Shown: one piece after another, positions 51,757-60,970 of the stretch
Numbering within the stretch: position 1 is the first letter of the stretch
Layout of the letters: every line of letters begins with the position of its first letter
Assembly (NCBI RefSeq): GCF_042660205.1
Contig: NZ_JBHSTQ010000005.1
Span: forward strand, 124,001-188,000
DNA length: 64,000 bases
Direction: 5' to 3'
From: Sporolactobacillus kofuensis
GTDB taxonomy: Bacteria > Bacillota > Bacilli > Bacillales > Sporolactobacillaceae
The notes under the pieces: model-generated
The model's input: the letters and a program-made list of their open reading frames with translations, nothing else
Told to the model about the DNA's origin: nothing
Databases searched by the model: none
Translations under genes and position numbers: made by a program

Positions 51757-52155
51757 TTACAGACACTCTGTCATAAGTTGCTCGACGGTTGCAACATCTG
51801 CTGGTGCCCATCTCAAAGAATCCAAGTTCTCTCGTTTCAACCAGATGAGCTTAGAATGCTCATGTGCGGTTGGAAGACCAGAGGTTAATGTGCATTTAAT
51901 TGCCGTAAGATCAATTGAAAAAGTTTCATAGTCATGGTGACTTTTGAGAAACATTGTATTGGCTTTTACTGTGCACTTCAATTCTTCATTGATTTCTCGT
52001 TCAATCGCTTCTTCCGGACGTTCGCCTTCCTGAATTTTTCCCCCTGGGAATTCCCATTGGTTTGGAATCGACATCTTAGGCGAACGCAATGCGCAGAGAA
52101 TTTCTTCATTTTCATTTTCTATTATTGCTGCGACAACGGATAAAGTCTTGCCCAT
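51757..52155 (-). CDS. MutT-like Nudix pyrophosphohydrolase
   Basis: A 132-residue Nudix protein with a complete Nudix box, GGKIQEGERPEEAIEREI-NEEL. LSVVAAIIENENEEILCALRS and QWEFPGGK match the (d)NTP-cleaning MutT/CtpA-like group, and DLTAIKCTL...HEHSKLIWLKRENLDSLRWAPAD fits the same group. It may hydrolyse 8-oxo-dGTP or methyl-dCTP. GAGGTGA precedes the ATG at 52155. Transcribed alone. Confidence 0.9.
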   Translation of the reverse strand: MGKTLSVVAAIIENENEEILCALRSPKMSIPNQWEFPGGKIQEGERPEEAIEREINEELKCTVKANTMFLKSHHDYETFSIDLTAIKCTLTSGLPTAHEHSKLIWLKRENLDSLRWAPADVATVEQLMTECL

Positions 52156-52370
52156 CAAATCACCTCATGAACGCTTATGCGCCATAGTAAATTAAGTCGT
52201 AAGCTATTTAGTCAGACTACCTATCATTCATAGTATCATAACTCTATTCGTTCTTTCAGATCTACTCATTTTTTTGTTTGTTAAGAGCTAAAAAAACATT
52301 ACAAAGTTAGGTACTAAAATATGTGCAACAAAATAGAGAGACTGTGCAATAACTTACAATCCCTCATACT

Positions 52371-53306
52371 TTAATGCATGTCTAAATGCTGCGCTTTTCT
52401 CGTATGTTTCGTCTCCTTCGGTAATTGGGAAGAAGCATTAGGAATTTTGCGCGGCAAAACATTAATCACATCGGAAGAATAAATGGCAAAACTGATGCTG
52501 CCGCCGTGTTTATGTGCGCGTATCAGAATGGGTTGATTATAGTTGTTCCTGAAACGGAAATCAGGGCCATACCAGCTGACGGTAGCATCACGACCTAAAG
52601 GTACATAAGCGACGCGCCGGCTATGCGCATAACGTTCAATGATTTTCAATCCGGCACGATCGACTGCATTGAATAATGTAGAGGATACTTGGCAAATCCC
52701 TCCTCCTACACCTTCAGAATATTCACCTCGGACAATAACGCGGGCGGGGAGATAGCCTTTTTTCTTTGTGCGCATGCCAACAGTTTGATTAAATGAAAAG
52801 GTTTCATTAGGAAAAACGACATGACCATCTAATGCTTGAGCAGCTAATTCGATGTTATGCGCGCGACTTTTGTTGCCGGAATTAAAGAAGGTGGTATAGT
52901 GACCGATTTGCTCGGTACGAATGTGTGCAAGCAACTCTCCATCAACCTTCGGATAGACCGTGAGTAAAGGAACCTCAATCTGGGCAGAGCCGTGTCCATA
53001 ATAATAACGATAAAAGCGGTCTTTGAACTTACTTCTGTAGAGTTTAAACCCAGTTTGCTCAGAATCAATGGTCCCATGGTCATTGATTTTGGCATTGATC
53101 GGTGGCTGACTTACCTCCTGATTGAGTCGATTCATTAATTGATTAACTTTCTCTTGATCGATCAATGGGGAAAACAGAGTAGTAAAATCATCTCGATTGA
53201 CTGTACTCAACGTTGTTTCATGGTGTTTTATTATCAAATGATCAGAAAGAACCACAGGTTGCTGTTGCGCCAGAATCAGCATTCCTGCTAACATCAGTAG
53301 CCGCAT
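52371..53306 (-). CDS. VanW-family exported protein
   Basis: About 311 residues. A short signal or anchor (MRLLMLAGMLILAQQQP) is followed by a putative peptidoglycan-binding region, then the VanW core: HNIELAAQALDGHVVFPNETFSFNQTVG, GGGICQVSSTLFNAV, HSRRVAYVPLGRDATVSWYGPDFRFRNN. VanW proteins accompany some vancomycin-resistance clusters and are common in spore-formers (YoaR); the function is not known. The ATG at 53306 has proper distance to GGAGGTG; the GTG at 53315 is too close. No van genes are nearby. Confidence 0.87.
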   Translation of the reverse strand: MRLLMLAGMLILAQQQPVVLSDHLIIKHHETTLSTVNRDDFTTLFSPLIDQEKVNQLMNRLNQEVSQPPINAKINDHGTIDSEQTGFKLYRSKFKDRFYRYYYGHGSAQIEVPLLTVYPKVDGELLAHIRTEQIGHYTTFFNSGNKSRAHNIELAAQALDGHVVFPNETFSFNQTVGMRTKKKGYLPARVIVRGEYSEGVGGGICQVSSTLFNAVDRAGLKIIERYAHSRRVAYVPLGRDATVSWYGPDFRFRNNYNQPILIRAHKHGGSISFAIYSSDVINVLPRKIPNASSQLPKETKHTRKAQHLDMH

Positions 53307-53656
53307 CGGGATCACGCACCTCCAATGTTAGTATGAGCAGATCTACTCGAATTAGTAATGATTCAGAAGGTTCTCATCTCGTCGATGCAATTCATAATTA
53401 ACCATTTATTTTATATAGAAGATGGTCACAACAAATGCAATGCGATTAGGCACATCGATCAAGGGTATAAGTGAACGAGGAATAAAGTGTCATTTGCAAA
53501 ATTTATGGAGTAAATTCTACGAAAATCATCCGTATACAGCCGATAAATATATGCGTTCTTTTTTTTACAATAGTTTGCGAATAATATTCTAATTCGACAA
53601 TATTTGTTACAATAAAAGGACAAATCTCGTTTTTTTATGGATGAGGATGATGGGGA
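53307..53656. other. divergent intergenic region
   Basis: Between the VanW and diguanylate cyclase genes. TACAAT near 53608 is a possible -10 for the cyclase, without a convincing -35. No repeats or leader are seen. Confidence 0.3.
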
Positions 53657-54853
53657 ATGAACGCTCTGATGGATATGAAAATGTTTTTATCTTTCCTTGT
53701 GACCGGGAATGTCGTCATGGTTTTTCTGATTGGGGCATACCTATGGCGGCACAGGGACGATGATACATTGAATACGTTCTTCTATGGGAAGTGTCTCCAG
53801 ACCATTGCCTGGATCATCGCGATTTTTCGAGGAGGAGCTTTTGATCTGATAGCTGTTTCACTCGCAAACAGTTTATTGTTCATTGGCTATACTTTTGAAG
53901 TGCTCGCGCTGCTTAAATTGGCGAGAAGTTATCATCGATCCACTCGAAATCTCTATCTTTGGTTTTCGGTCTTATATATTCTTAGCTTTCACATTATCCT
54001 CTTCTTTTTCAATCAAGCGCATATCAGAATTGCGTTCGCCTCGGTAGCATTGGTGGTAATTCTTGTTCTTCCAGTATGGCGAATGACGCGAGGAAAACAG
54101 CACTCTTTGCTGATGCACTCCATGGGGTATCTGTACTTTATTTTGTTACTGGGATTAGTGGCGCGCACGATTGTTGCTCTGGTTATCAATCCTTCCACTG
54201 ACCTGGATTCGAACGCTGCTTCGTTTGCCTATGGATTTAGCTTTATTATGATCAATATGACCATGATTCTGGGAGGTACGGGCTTCATCTTGCTACTCAA
54301 AGAAATGACCGATAAAGAACTGGTTCACCTTGCGAATTATGATGATTTAACGAAGACATTGAATCGTAGAGCTTTCTTTGCACAGACAGAGTATTATCTC
54401 AATTATTATGCTAAGAAAAAGCAGAAGCTATCCTTTTTGTTATTTGATGTGGACAGCTTTAAATGCATAAATGATACACATGGTCATGATATCGGCGATC
54501 GTGTATTGCGGGATCTTTCCAGACGCATCTATAATCAGATCGAACCAGATCACCTGTTCAGTCGATTCGGCGGTGATGAATTTGCAATTCTAATGCCGGG
54601 AATGGATGAAGAAGCGTCTGCATTATTGGCTGAGAGAATAAGAAATGAAGTTGCTCAAGCACAGATCTTCCTACCTAATCAGCCTCTGAAATATACGATA
54701 AGCATTGGGCTTCTGACGATCTTGCCCGACCAATTCACCGATATAGAAACACTCTACATCTCTTGTGATAATGCCTTGTACGGAGCGAAACGGAATGGAA
54801 AAAATGGGGTCTATCGCGGACACTATCAAGAGGAACTTAAAGCCGAATTGTGA
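53657..54853 (+). CDS. membrane diguanylate cyclase (7TM-GGDEF)
   Basis: 398 residues: about seven N-terminal helices (10-220) and a GGDEF domain (about 225-385). The active site is FGGDEF, and LTKTLNRRAFF and FDVDSFKCINDTHGHDIGD are intact. No RxxD inhibitory site precedes GGDEF (the position reads EPDH). The helix layout is unlike the pair at 17.6 and 19.7 kb, so it is not a recent duplicate of them. Expected to make c-di-GMP in response to a membrane cue. Transcribed alone, ending in a terminator. Confidence 0.9.
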   Translation: MNALMDMKMFLSFLVTGNVVMVFLIGAYLWRHRDDDTLNTFFYGKCLQTIAWIIAIFRGGAFDLIAVSLANSLLFIGYTFEVLALLKLARSYHRSTRNLYLWFSVLYILSFHIILFFFNQAHIRIAFASVALVVILVLPVWRMTRGKQHSLLMHSMGYLYFILLLGLVARTIVALVINPSTDLDSNAASFAYGFSFIMINMTMILGGTGFILLLKEMTDKELVHLANYDDLTKTLNRRAFFAQTEYYLNYYAKKKQKLSFLLFDVDSFKCINDTHGHDIGDRVLRDLSRRIYNQIEPDHLFSRFGGDEFAILMPGMDEEASALLAERIRNEVAQAQIFLPNQPLKYTISIGLLTILPDQFTDIETLYISCDNALYGAKRNGKNGVYRGHYQEELKAEL

Positions 54854-54959
54854 TCGTATAGAATGAATTTTTAATAAAAATATCTGATTAAATGATCCTG
54901 TTGTTTTTCTCATCAAGAGGCAATGTTTGAGAAGAACTTCATTCAAAATCAAGAGTGAG

Positions 54960-54997
54960 CCCAAGCAGTTTGATCCATCTAACTGTTTGGGCATTTT
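54960..54997 (+). terminator. terminator after the cyclase gene
   Basis: CCCAAGCAGTT pairs with AACTGTTTGGG over 11 positions (one G-U), ten-base loop, then CATTTTC. Confidence 0.8.
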
Positions 54998-55094
54998 CCG
55001 TGGCTGATTGGGCAAACCAGGTCCATTTTTGTTTTGAATGATTTATGATAACATACTAATCAAGACAACTTTAATGATCATTGTGAGGTATGCC

Positions 55095-56150
55095 ATGAAT
55101 CCGAAAGAACTGACTTATAAAATGCCGGCGGAGTGGGAAAGCCATGAACGGACGTTCCTTTCGTGGCCGGTGCGTGAATCGATGTGTTATCCAGACGAGT
55201 ATGCACGGGTTTGCTCTGGCTATGCTGAATTTGTCAAGGCAATTTCCGAATTTGAATCGGTCAGCGTGCTTGTGAATCCGGATGATCAAAAGATTGTGCG
55301 CTCCTATTTGAGTAAACCGATGAAACATCCGATTGAAATTATAGCTGTTCCGCATAACGATTCTTGGATTCGTGACAATGGACCAACGTTTATTAAGGAT
55401 CAACAGGGAAGATTGGCCGGTGTAAACTGGCGCTTTAATGCATGGGGCGAGAAATATGAGCCATGGGATCTCGATGATGCAGTGGCACCGGTGATTCTTA
55501 GCGCAATGCAGATTCCCTGCTTTGACGCACCTCTAGTTATGGAAGGCGGTTCCTTCCATGTGGATGGTGAGGGAACACTTCTGACAACAGAGCAATGTTT
55601 GTTGAATCCTAATCGCAATCCGACTATGAACCGTGAGCAAATTGAAGAGTACTTAAAAATGTATATAAATGTTGAAAAAGTGATCTGGTTGAAGAATGGA
55701 CTTTCTGGTGATGAAACGGATGGGCATGTGGATAACATCGCATGTTTCGCCGCACCAGGAAAAGTACTGATCCAGTCATGTGAAGATTCGGATGATGAGA
55801 ATGCCGAAATCACTCAAGAGAATATCCGGCGTTTGGAGAACAGTATTGATGCCCGGGGGAGAAAGCTGGAGATCATTCGTATTCCGCAACCGCCAATTCG
55901 CTTTGAGCGGGATACTCGGCTTACGCTCAGTTATCTGAACTTTTATTTTGTGAATCAGGGAATCATACTGCCGATATTTGGTGGTGACGCCGAAGAAACG
56001 GACAAGCAGGCGCTATCCATTCTTAAGGATCTTTTTCCGAACCGGACGATACGCACCGTTGATGGTATGGCGATCATCCGTGAGGGCGGAAATGTGCACT
56101 GCTCCACCCAGCAAATGCCGATTATTGAAAAGAAAGAGGACTCTGCATGA
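55095..56150 (+). CDS. aguA: agmatine deiminase
   Basis: A 351-residue enzyme of the peptidyl-arginine deiminase fold, converting agmatine to N-carbamoylputrescine and ammonia. It has YKMPAEWESHERTFLSWP, the substrate aspartate region NDSWIRDNGPTF, EGGSFHVDGEG, the histidine in ETDGHVDN, and the catalytic cysteine in EGGNVHCSTQQ. A longer frame exists upstream, but the ATG at 55095 with TGAGG about ten bases before it matches the family start. It overlaps aguB by four bases. No speA or ADC gene is in the window, so agmatine may come from elsewhere or from outside. Confidence 0.95.
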   Translation: MNPKELTYKMPAEWESHERTFLSWPVRESMCYPDEYARVCSGYAEFVKAISEFESVSVLVNPDDQKIVRSYLSKPMKHPIEIIAVPHNDSWIRDNGPTFIKDQQGRLAGVNWRFNAWGEKYEPWDLDDAVAPVILSAMQIPCFDAPLVMEGGSFHVDGEGTLLTTEQCLLNPNRNPTMNREQIEEYLKMYINVEKVIWLKNGLSGDETDGHVDNIACFAAPGKVLIQSCEDSDDENAEITQENIRRLENSIDARGRKLEIIRIPQPPIRFERDTRLTLSYLNFYFVNQGIILPIFGGDAEETDKQALSILKDLFPNRTIRTVDGMAIIREGGNVHCSTQQMPIIEKKEDSA

Positions 56151-57025
56151 TGAGAAAAGTAAAGGTCGCGGCAACACAAATGAGTTGTTCGTGGAGCATT
56201 GATGATAATATTCGCAAAGCAGAAGCACTTGTTCGAAAGGCTGCTGCTGAAGACGCTCAGATCATATTGCTTCAGGAATTGTTTGAAACGCCATATTTTT
56301 GTCAGAAGGAAAAAACGGAATATTATGCTTTAGCTAAAGCACTGGAAGAAAACAAGGCCATCCTTCACTTTCAGAAAATTGCTCGCGAGCTCCACGTTGT
56401 GCTGCCCATCAGTTTTTACGAGCGGAAGAACAATGCCCTTTACAATGCTATGGCGATGATTGATGCCGACGGGACTGTGCTCGGAACATACCGCAAAAGC
56501 CACATCCCGGATGGACCCGGTTATGAAGAAAAGTTTTATTTTAATCCTGGAGACACAGGGTTCAAAGTATGGGAAACCCGCTACGGCAAGATTGGTGTCG
56601 GCATTTGTTGGGATCAATGGTTTCCTGAATCTGCTCGGTGCATGACATTAATGGGTGCGGAATTGCTGTTTTATCCGACAGCGATTGGTTCGGAACCCTA
56701 TGATTCGTCAATCGATTCAAAGGATCACTGGCAGGCTTGTATGCTAGGCCATGCAGCATCTAATCTTGTTCCTGTTATCGCCTCAAACCGTATTGGAATG
56801 GAAAGCGATGATGAGTCTCAGATCACATTCTATGGTTCTTCATTTATAGCCGGACCGCAAGGAAACAAGATCTGTGAGGCGGATCGTACAAGTGAAACAG
56901 CGTTGGTGGCTGAGTTCGATCTCGATCAGTTGCAAGCGCAGCGATTTGAATGGGGCATTTTCCGTGACCGCCGCCCTGAACTGTACCAAATCCTGACTTC
57001 AAATGATGGTGAACGTAAATTTTAA
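56147..57025 (+). CDS. aguB: N-carbamoylputrescine amidase
   Basis: A 292-residue nitrilase-superfamily enzyme that turns N-carbamoylputrescine into putrescine, carbon dioxide and ammonia. The Glu-Lys-Cys triad is visible: Glu44 (LLQELFETPYF), Lys117 (YRKSHIPDGPGY) and Cys154 (GICWDQWFPE). The ATG lies in the aguA stop (ATGA), giving a coupled two-step pathway. It ends in a terminator that runs into the convergent response-regulator gene. Confidence 0.95.
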   Translation: MMRKVKVAATQMSCSWSIDDNIRKAEALVRKAAAEDAQIILLQELFETPYFCQKEKTEYYALAKALEENKAILHFQKIARELHVVLPISFYERKNNALYNAMAMIDADGTVLGTYRKSHIPDGPGYEEKFYFNPGDTGFKVWETRYGKIGVGICWDQWFPESARCMTLMGAELLFYPTAIGSEPYDSSIDSKDHWQACMLGHAASNLVPVIASNRIGMESDDESQITFYGSSFIAGPQGNKICEADRTSETALVAEFDLDQLQAQRFEWGIFRDRRPELYQILTSNDGERKF

Positions 57026-57107
57026 GCATGAGAAGCAAAAGCTTTGCGCATGGTCATGAGAAGTGATCGATCTCTTGACCATGTGTGAAACGATGCATTG
57101 AAAGAAT

Positions 57108-57144
57108 AGGATTGCTGGTATTAGATGCCAAGCAATCCTTTTTT
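57108..57144 (+). terminator. terminator of aguAB, inside the 3' end of the regulator gene
   Basis: AGGATTGCT (57108-57116) pairs with AGCAATCCT (57131-57139), then TTTTT. The stem includes the stop codon and last codons of the minus-strand regulator gene, so it also shapes that mRNA's end. Confidence 0.8.
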
Positions 57145-57732
57145 GATTGCGGCAACAACAGCACCGACGCGAGAGTCGGCTCCTAATTTTTGCATGAGGG
57201 ATGAAATGTGGTATTCAACCGTACGTTTGCTAATTGATAAGGATTGGCTGATTTCGCTGGTTGTCATGTCGGAAGCAATCAAATTGAGAATGTCACGTTC
57301 TCTTGGCGTTAATGTTTCCGTTTGAACTTCGGGATGGATGTTTGGGAAAACCTTTTTACCTGCAAAGACTTGTCTAATGACAAAAACAAGTTTCCGATTG
57401 GATTCCTCTTTGCTGATGTAGGCATCGGCACCTGCCTGCTTTGCGGCTTCGATGTACTCATCATAATGATAACCGGACAATATGATGATCTTTAACTCTG
57501 GATTTAACTTCTTGATCTGTTTCGTGAGTTCAATCCCATTTGTATCCTTTAAACGAACATCAAGGACAAGAATTTCGGGCGGATGTATACGAATCACTTC
57601 TTCAAGATTTTTCGGATCCGGTAGTGCATCAATGACGTGAAAATCCTTTTCCTTCTCAAGCAATTCTTTTAGGCCCATCAACATGAGCAGATGATCGTCA
57701 ACTAAGATAATCTTAATGGTCACGTTCCTCAT
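57121..57732 (-). CDS. NarL/ComA-type response regulator
   Basis: 203 residues: receiver (about 7-125) with Asp12-Asp13, phospho-acceptor Asp58 (ILVLDVRL), and Lys in YISKEES, then a LuxR helix-turn-helix (about 138-200: LTPRERDILNLIASDMTTSEISQSLSISKRTVEYHISSLMQKLG). The DNA-binding helix resembles that of ComA (LSKRSIEYSLTSIF). It overlaps the kinase gene by about 20 bases, so the two are one operon and a cognate pair. Targets are not known. Confidence 0.9.
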   Translation of the reverse strand: MRNVTIKIILVDDHLLMLMGLKELLEKEKDFHVIDALPDPKNLEEVIRIHPPEILVLDVRLKDTNGIELTKQIKKLNPELKIIILSGYHYDEYIEAAKQAGADAYISKEESNRKLVFVIRQVFAGKKVFPNIHPEVQTETLTPRERDILNLIASDMTTSEISQSLSISKRTVEYHISSLMQKLGADSRVGAVVAAIKKGLLGI

Positions 57733-59806
57733 TCCAATCTAATGGCAATGTAATTTTAATGCTTGTACCTTTTCCAACAACGGACTGTATTTCAACTAAT
57801 CCGTTAAGCTGGTCAACGCGTCTTTGAATCGTGATGAGTCCGATGTGGTCACTACGTGTATGATCGATGGCTTTGGTAATTTCAAACCCTTTTCCCTTAT
57901 CAGTGACTTTCATGACCAAGTAGCGGTCGACACAGAGTAGAGAAATCGAAATAACACGTGAGCCTGAGTGTTTGATTGCGTTGTAGATGAGTTCTTTAAT
58001 GATGCGGAATGCTGCGATGGAAAGGGTTTTGGAGATCAGTGTCAACTTGAGTTGATAGTGCGTGTCGATAATCACATTATAATTTTTCTGAAATCTTTTT
58101 TTAACGGATTCAACACTTTGCTCTAATCCGAGATCTTCGACTATAAATGGATGCAACTCACGTGATTTCTCCCTTATTTCATAGATTTCATTCATCAGGG
58201 ATTCTTTAATGACGTGGTATGCGGCACTATCTACTTGTTTGTTTCGATGAAACATTTCAATCTTATTTTCTAACAGTATAACATTTTGTAGCACTTCATC
58301 GTGAAGAAAAATAGATAATGATCGACGTTGTTCATCCAGCGCATTCATTAAGATACGATTAATTTGTTCATGCGTGTAGGATTTGGACCGGGTCTTTTTC
58401 AATGCTTGTCCCATAGTTGCGACTTTCTCCGAACTTCTGAGCAGTTCCAAAGTATTTGCACGAATTTCATCCAGTAGAAATTGTTCAATCTTACTAATTT
58501 TTGTTCCATTAAGCTTCTGACCGATGAGAATCCATCCGCGGTCAGTCTCACCGTCACGTAATGGAAGAACGGTCAGCTTCTTTTGCAGATCTTCATTTGC
58601 CGTTTCGCTATTGTTAAGGAATTGGTAAGAGAGTTCGTTATTGGCGAAAATACCTGTCTCGTATATAATTTTTGGAATATGTTTCTGTTTCCAGATCAAA
58701 CTGACGCCATTAATTGCTAAAGTCCGATGAACAAAGTTCACAATCAGTTGTGCACATGTGGTCAGATGGTATCCGTTCAACGCTCCCTGAAGAATGCGCT
58801 CTTTCTCCTGTTTGATTTCTCTAGTTTTATCTGCTAGTGGGCGATGCCTGAGCCGATCAAATAATTTGTTTGTAGAAAAAAAGAATAGCAAAATGAACGT
58901 GATAAATAAGTTAAATGCCAGAAAATGTTCCATTTCTTTAGAGAAAAAAAGATAGAAGAGGCTATCTGACAGAGCGAGTGAGAGTACAAGAGTAGTCAGT
59001 CTCATGAATAAAGGAATTAAGTTTAATTTAGCGTCGATTATTTCTTGCTGAGTTAGGATGTACGATATTGTAATCGGGGAAATGATCGTGCTCAGCAAAC
59101 TGTAGTAAAAAAGAACCCCATCTAATGTTCCCAAAAAGTAAGGAATAACACAGAATATGACCACAGGAAGATATGAAACGAAAAAGCTTAAGATAAGAAT
59201 CATGATTTGATTCTTTACTTTTAATGAGTTATGTTGATGCATTCGGATCAGAATGTAGATACTGGCAGTCAAAGAGAATATTATGAACAAAATAATTATC
59301 CGATTAAATAATGTATTAAAGGGATTGTGTATCAAGTGAAAGCGGAAAACAGAAAGTGCATACAGTGTTCCCAGGACAATAGAAACGACTTTTATCACAG
59401 TATAAAGATATTCATAGACCTTTGGACGTGCAGCAGTTGGAAAGTAAAGAAAAAATTTATACTTGAAAGTTGGAATGAGGAGAACGGAGTACAACTCAAT
59501 CAGACGAGCAAGCGGATTATTTAGTACCGATGGAATGACCGAACTGATAGCAAGACCCGTAACGAACAGGATGGCGTAATAGTGTTTCGTGATGATTGAG
59601 TTTGGTTTAATAACGTAGCAATACATACCATTGCAAACAAAAAAGAGCCCAACTAAGAAAAGCGAGAGATATTCAAAGAGGATTGGAGTAGCTTCTGGAA
59701 AATCATGAGTATGAACTATATTTTGAAATTGATAGCAGTAGTAACTATTAAGAATAAGAAAAAATAATAACAAGAATGAAGTGATGTATCTTGGCTTCAC
59801 AGTCAT
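57713..59806 (-). CDS. ComP-like membrane histidine kinase
   Basis: About 697 residues: roughly ten N-terminal helices (to about residue 320), as in ComP, a GAF-like linker, then HisKA_3 with the phospho-histidine in SIFLHDEVLQNVILLENKIEMF (His503 counted from the TTG at 59809), and HATPase_c (ELIYNAIKHSGS, DKGKGFE, GLITIQRRVDQLNG). ComP senses a prenylated peptide in Bacillus; no comQ or comX lies here, so the signal is open. AGGAG is close to the ATG at 59806; a GTG at 59800 has better spacing. Confidence 0.87.
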   Translation of the reverse strand: MTVKPRYITSFLLLFFLILNSYYCYQFQNIVHTHDFPEATPILFEYLSLFLVGLFFVCNGMYCYVIKPNSIITKHYYAILFVTGLAISSVIPSVLNNPLARLIELYSVLLIPTFKYKFFLYFPTAARPKVYEYLYTVIKVVSIVLGTLYALSVFRFHLIHNPFNTLFNRIIILFIIFSLTASIYILIRMHQHNSLKVKNQIMILILSFFVSYLPVVIFCVIPYFLGTLDGVLFYYSLLSTIISPITISYILTQQEIIDAKLNLIPLFMRLTTLVLSLALSDSLFYLFFSKEMEHFLAFNLFITFILLFFFSTNKLFDRLRHRPLADKTREIKQEKERILQGALNGYHLTTCAQLIVNFVHRTLAINGVSLIWKQKHIPKIIYETGIFANNELSYQFLNNSETANEDLQKKLTVLPLRDGETDRGWILIGQKLNGTKISKIEQFLLDEIRANTLELLRSSEKVATMGQALKKTRSKSYTHEQINRILMNALDEQRRSLSIFLHDEVLQNVILLENKIEMFHRNKQVDSAAYHVIKESLMNEIYEIREKSRELHPFIVEDLGLEQSVESVKKRFQKNYNVIIDTHYQLKLTLISKTLSIAAFRIIKELIYNAIKHSGSRVISISLLCVDRYLVMKVTDKGKGFEITKAIDHTRSDHIGLITIQRRVDQLNGLVEIQSVVGKGTSIKITLPLDWNEERDH

Positions 59807-59851
59807 CAACTCCTAGTCCATTTCTCTCTTTTTCTTAATCATAATTCAACA

Positions 59852-59863
59852 TTCTTTGACAAT
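59852..59863 (-). promoter_or_regulatory. possible Spo0A box upstream of the kinase gene
   Basis: On the minus strand ATTGTCAAAGAA matches the 0A-box consensus TTTGTCRAAAAA at ten of twelve positions. Its TTGTCA may equally be a -35 element. Single weak site; treated as tentative. Confidence 0.3.
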
Positions 59864-60049
59864 TTTCCTTTAGTAAATAAAAATTCTTATAATTGCGGAA
59901 AATACGGATTTTTAAAGTTAGCGTCTGGCGTATAGTGAATATAGGGGAGAAAATAGAATAGAAAAATAATAGCGATCATAAATATAGACAAATAGTTAAT
60001 GAGAGAGAAAAACAGGAATGGCTCATTTCTTTTGCGAGGGGGGATCTCA

Positions 60050-60250
60050 ATGTGTTCGTATGACCATTATTCTGCTAACTATTTAACTGGATTGTATCAT
60101 TCGATTAAACAAAACATTGAAAACGGATTCTTATCGCGTGCGATGTTACAAGAATTGGACCTGATCGCTGAAGCTATCAGGAAACAAGGCGTTTGTCTTC
60201 TAGAAGAGAGACGGACAGTCAGGGTTTTCACAAAGTATAATATAAAATGA
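60050..60250 (+). CDS. 66-residue protein divergent from the ComP-like kinase
   Basis: A small soluble protein, mostly helical: SANYLTGLYHSIKQNIENGF, then RAMLQELDLIAEAIRKQGVCLLEERR. GAGGGGGGA is well placed before the ATG at 60050; the upstream extension has no ribosome site. The helical pair with LQELDLIAEAI recalls Spo0E-like phosphatases, but the SQELDxLI motif is not matched well enough to claim it. Having no signal peptide, it is not obviously a ComX-type pheromone. Divergent placement suggests a link to the kinase; unproven. Confidence 0.55.
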   Translation: MCSYDHYSANYLTGLYHSIKQNIENGFLSRAMLQELDLIAEAIRKQGVCLLEERRTVRVFTKYNIK

Positions 60251-60271
60251 ATTTATAATGTTGTTCGATTA

Positions 60272-60298
60272 CGGTGGGGTTGATCCCACCGTTTTTAT
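60272..60298 (+). terminator. terminator after the 66-residue gene
   Basis: Seven-base perfect stem CGGTGGG / CCCACCG with a six-base loop, then TTTTTATTT. Confidence 0.9.
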
Positions 60299-60382
60299 TT
60301 GATCTCAAGGGAAATAGGAACAAGAACTGTGGACTGAATGAATTTTTTTAAACTTTTAATTTAATAATGTAATAAATTACCA

Positions 60383-60442
60383 TGAAAGCGCTAGTAAAAT
60401 AGACATATTTTCTCTTGTCTTTTCCGCCCTTCTATTTATAAT
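60383..60442 (+). promoter_or_regulatory. promoter of the CheY-CheC-cyclase operon with cre-like site
   Basis: -35 TTGTCT (60415-60420), 16-bp spacer, -10 TATAAT (60437-60442). TGAAAGCGCTAGTA (60383-60396) matches the CcpA cre consensus except at two positions in its right end. A cre upstream of -35 would favour activation. A near-palindrome AGTATAATTAATACT (60450-60464) lies just after the -10. All are single sites with no regulator nearby. Confidence 0.45.
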
Positions 60443-60589
60443 AATAAGTAGTATAATTAATACTATTTGTATAAATTTCCAGTGTATAAATACCTAGTTC
60501 ATTTGTAACTGTTTATTTGGAGGAAGGAAAGTACTTTTACATTTCTAACGAGGTACCAAATAGGATGGAAATTATTGAAGGAGTGATAT

Positions 60590-60970
60590 TTGGTGACCAA
60601 AGTACTTATTGTTGATGACTCAAAGTTTTCACAGAAGATTACATATTCCTTTCTAAACCAATATTTAGAAGATATTGAGTTCGTTTTTGCCGGAGACGGT
60701 GAAGAAGGACTTCATAAATTTAACGAAGCGAAACCAGATTATATGATTGTGGATTTATTGATGCCGAAATTACGCGGCCAGGATCTTATTGAGAAAGTAA
60801 AACAGATTGATCGAGAAGCGAAAGTGATTGTGCTTTCTGCCGATGTACAGAACCGTGTGCGCGAAGTTGTTGAAAAAATGGGTGTGCTCTCTTTCATAAA
60901 CAAGCCTCTGGATGAAAAGAAGGCAAGAGAGATAGCGAACATCATAGGGAATGGTGCACGTGGCCGGTAA
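60590..60970 (+). CDS. single-domain response regulator (CheY-like)
   Basis: A 126-residue receiver with no output domain. VLIVDDSKFSQ carries the acidic pair (Asp9-Asp10), Asp55 in YMIVDLLMPK is the phospho-acceptor, followed by IVLSADVQ and Lys in INKPLDEKKA. AAGGAG at 60578-60583 serves either the TTG at 60590 or the GTG at 60593. It is co-transcribed with a CheC-like phosphatase and a PAS-GGDEF protein. No kinase gene is adjacent; the phosphodonor is unknown. Confidence 0.9.
   Translation: MVTKVLIVDDSKFSQKITYSFLNQYLEDIEFVFAGDGEEGLHKFNEAKPDYMIVDLLMPKLRGQDLIEKVKQIDREAKVIVLSADVQNRVREVVEKMGVLSFINKPLDEKKAREIANIIGNGARGR

Noticed and set aside
52371..53306. Vancomycin-resistance cluster around VanW
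   Set aside because: No vanH/A/X/Y, vanR or vanS genes are near; VanW proteins are common in spore-formers without resistance.
55030..55094. ArgR box or polyamine-sensing site before aguA
   Set aside because: TGAATGATTTATGATAAC is only a weak half-match; not enough to report.
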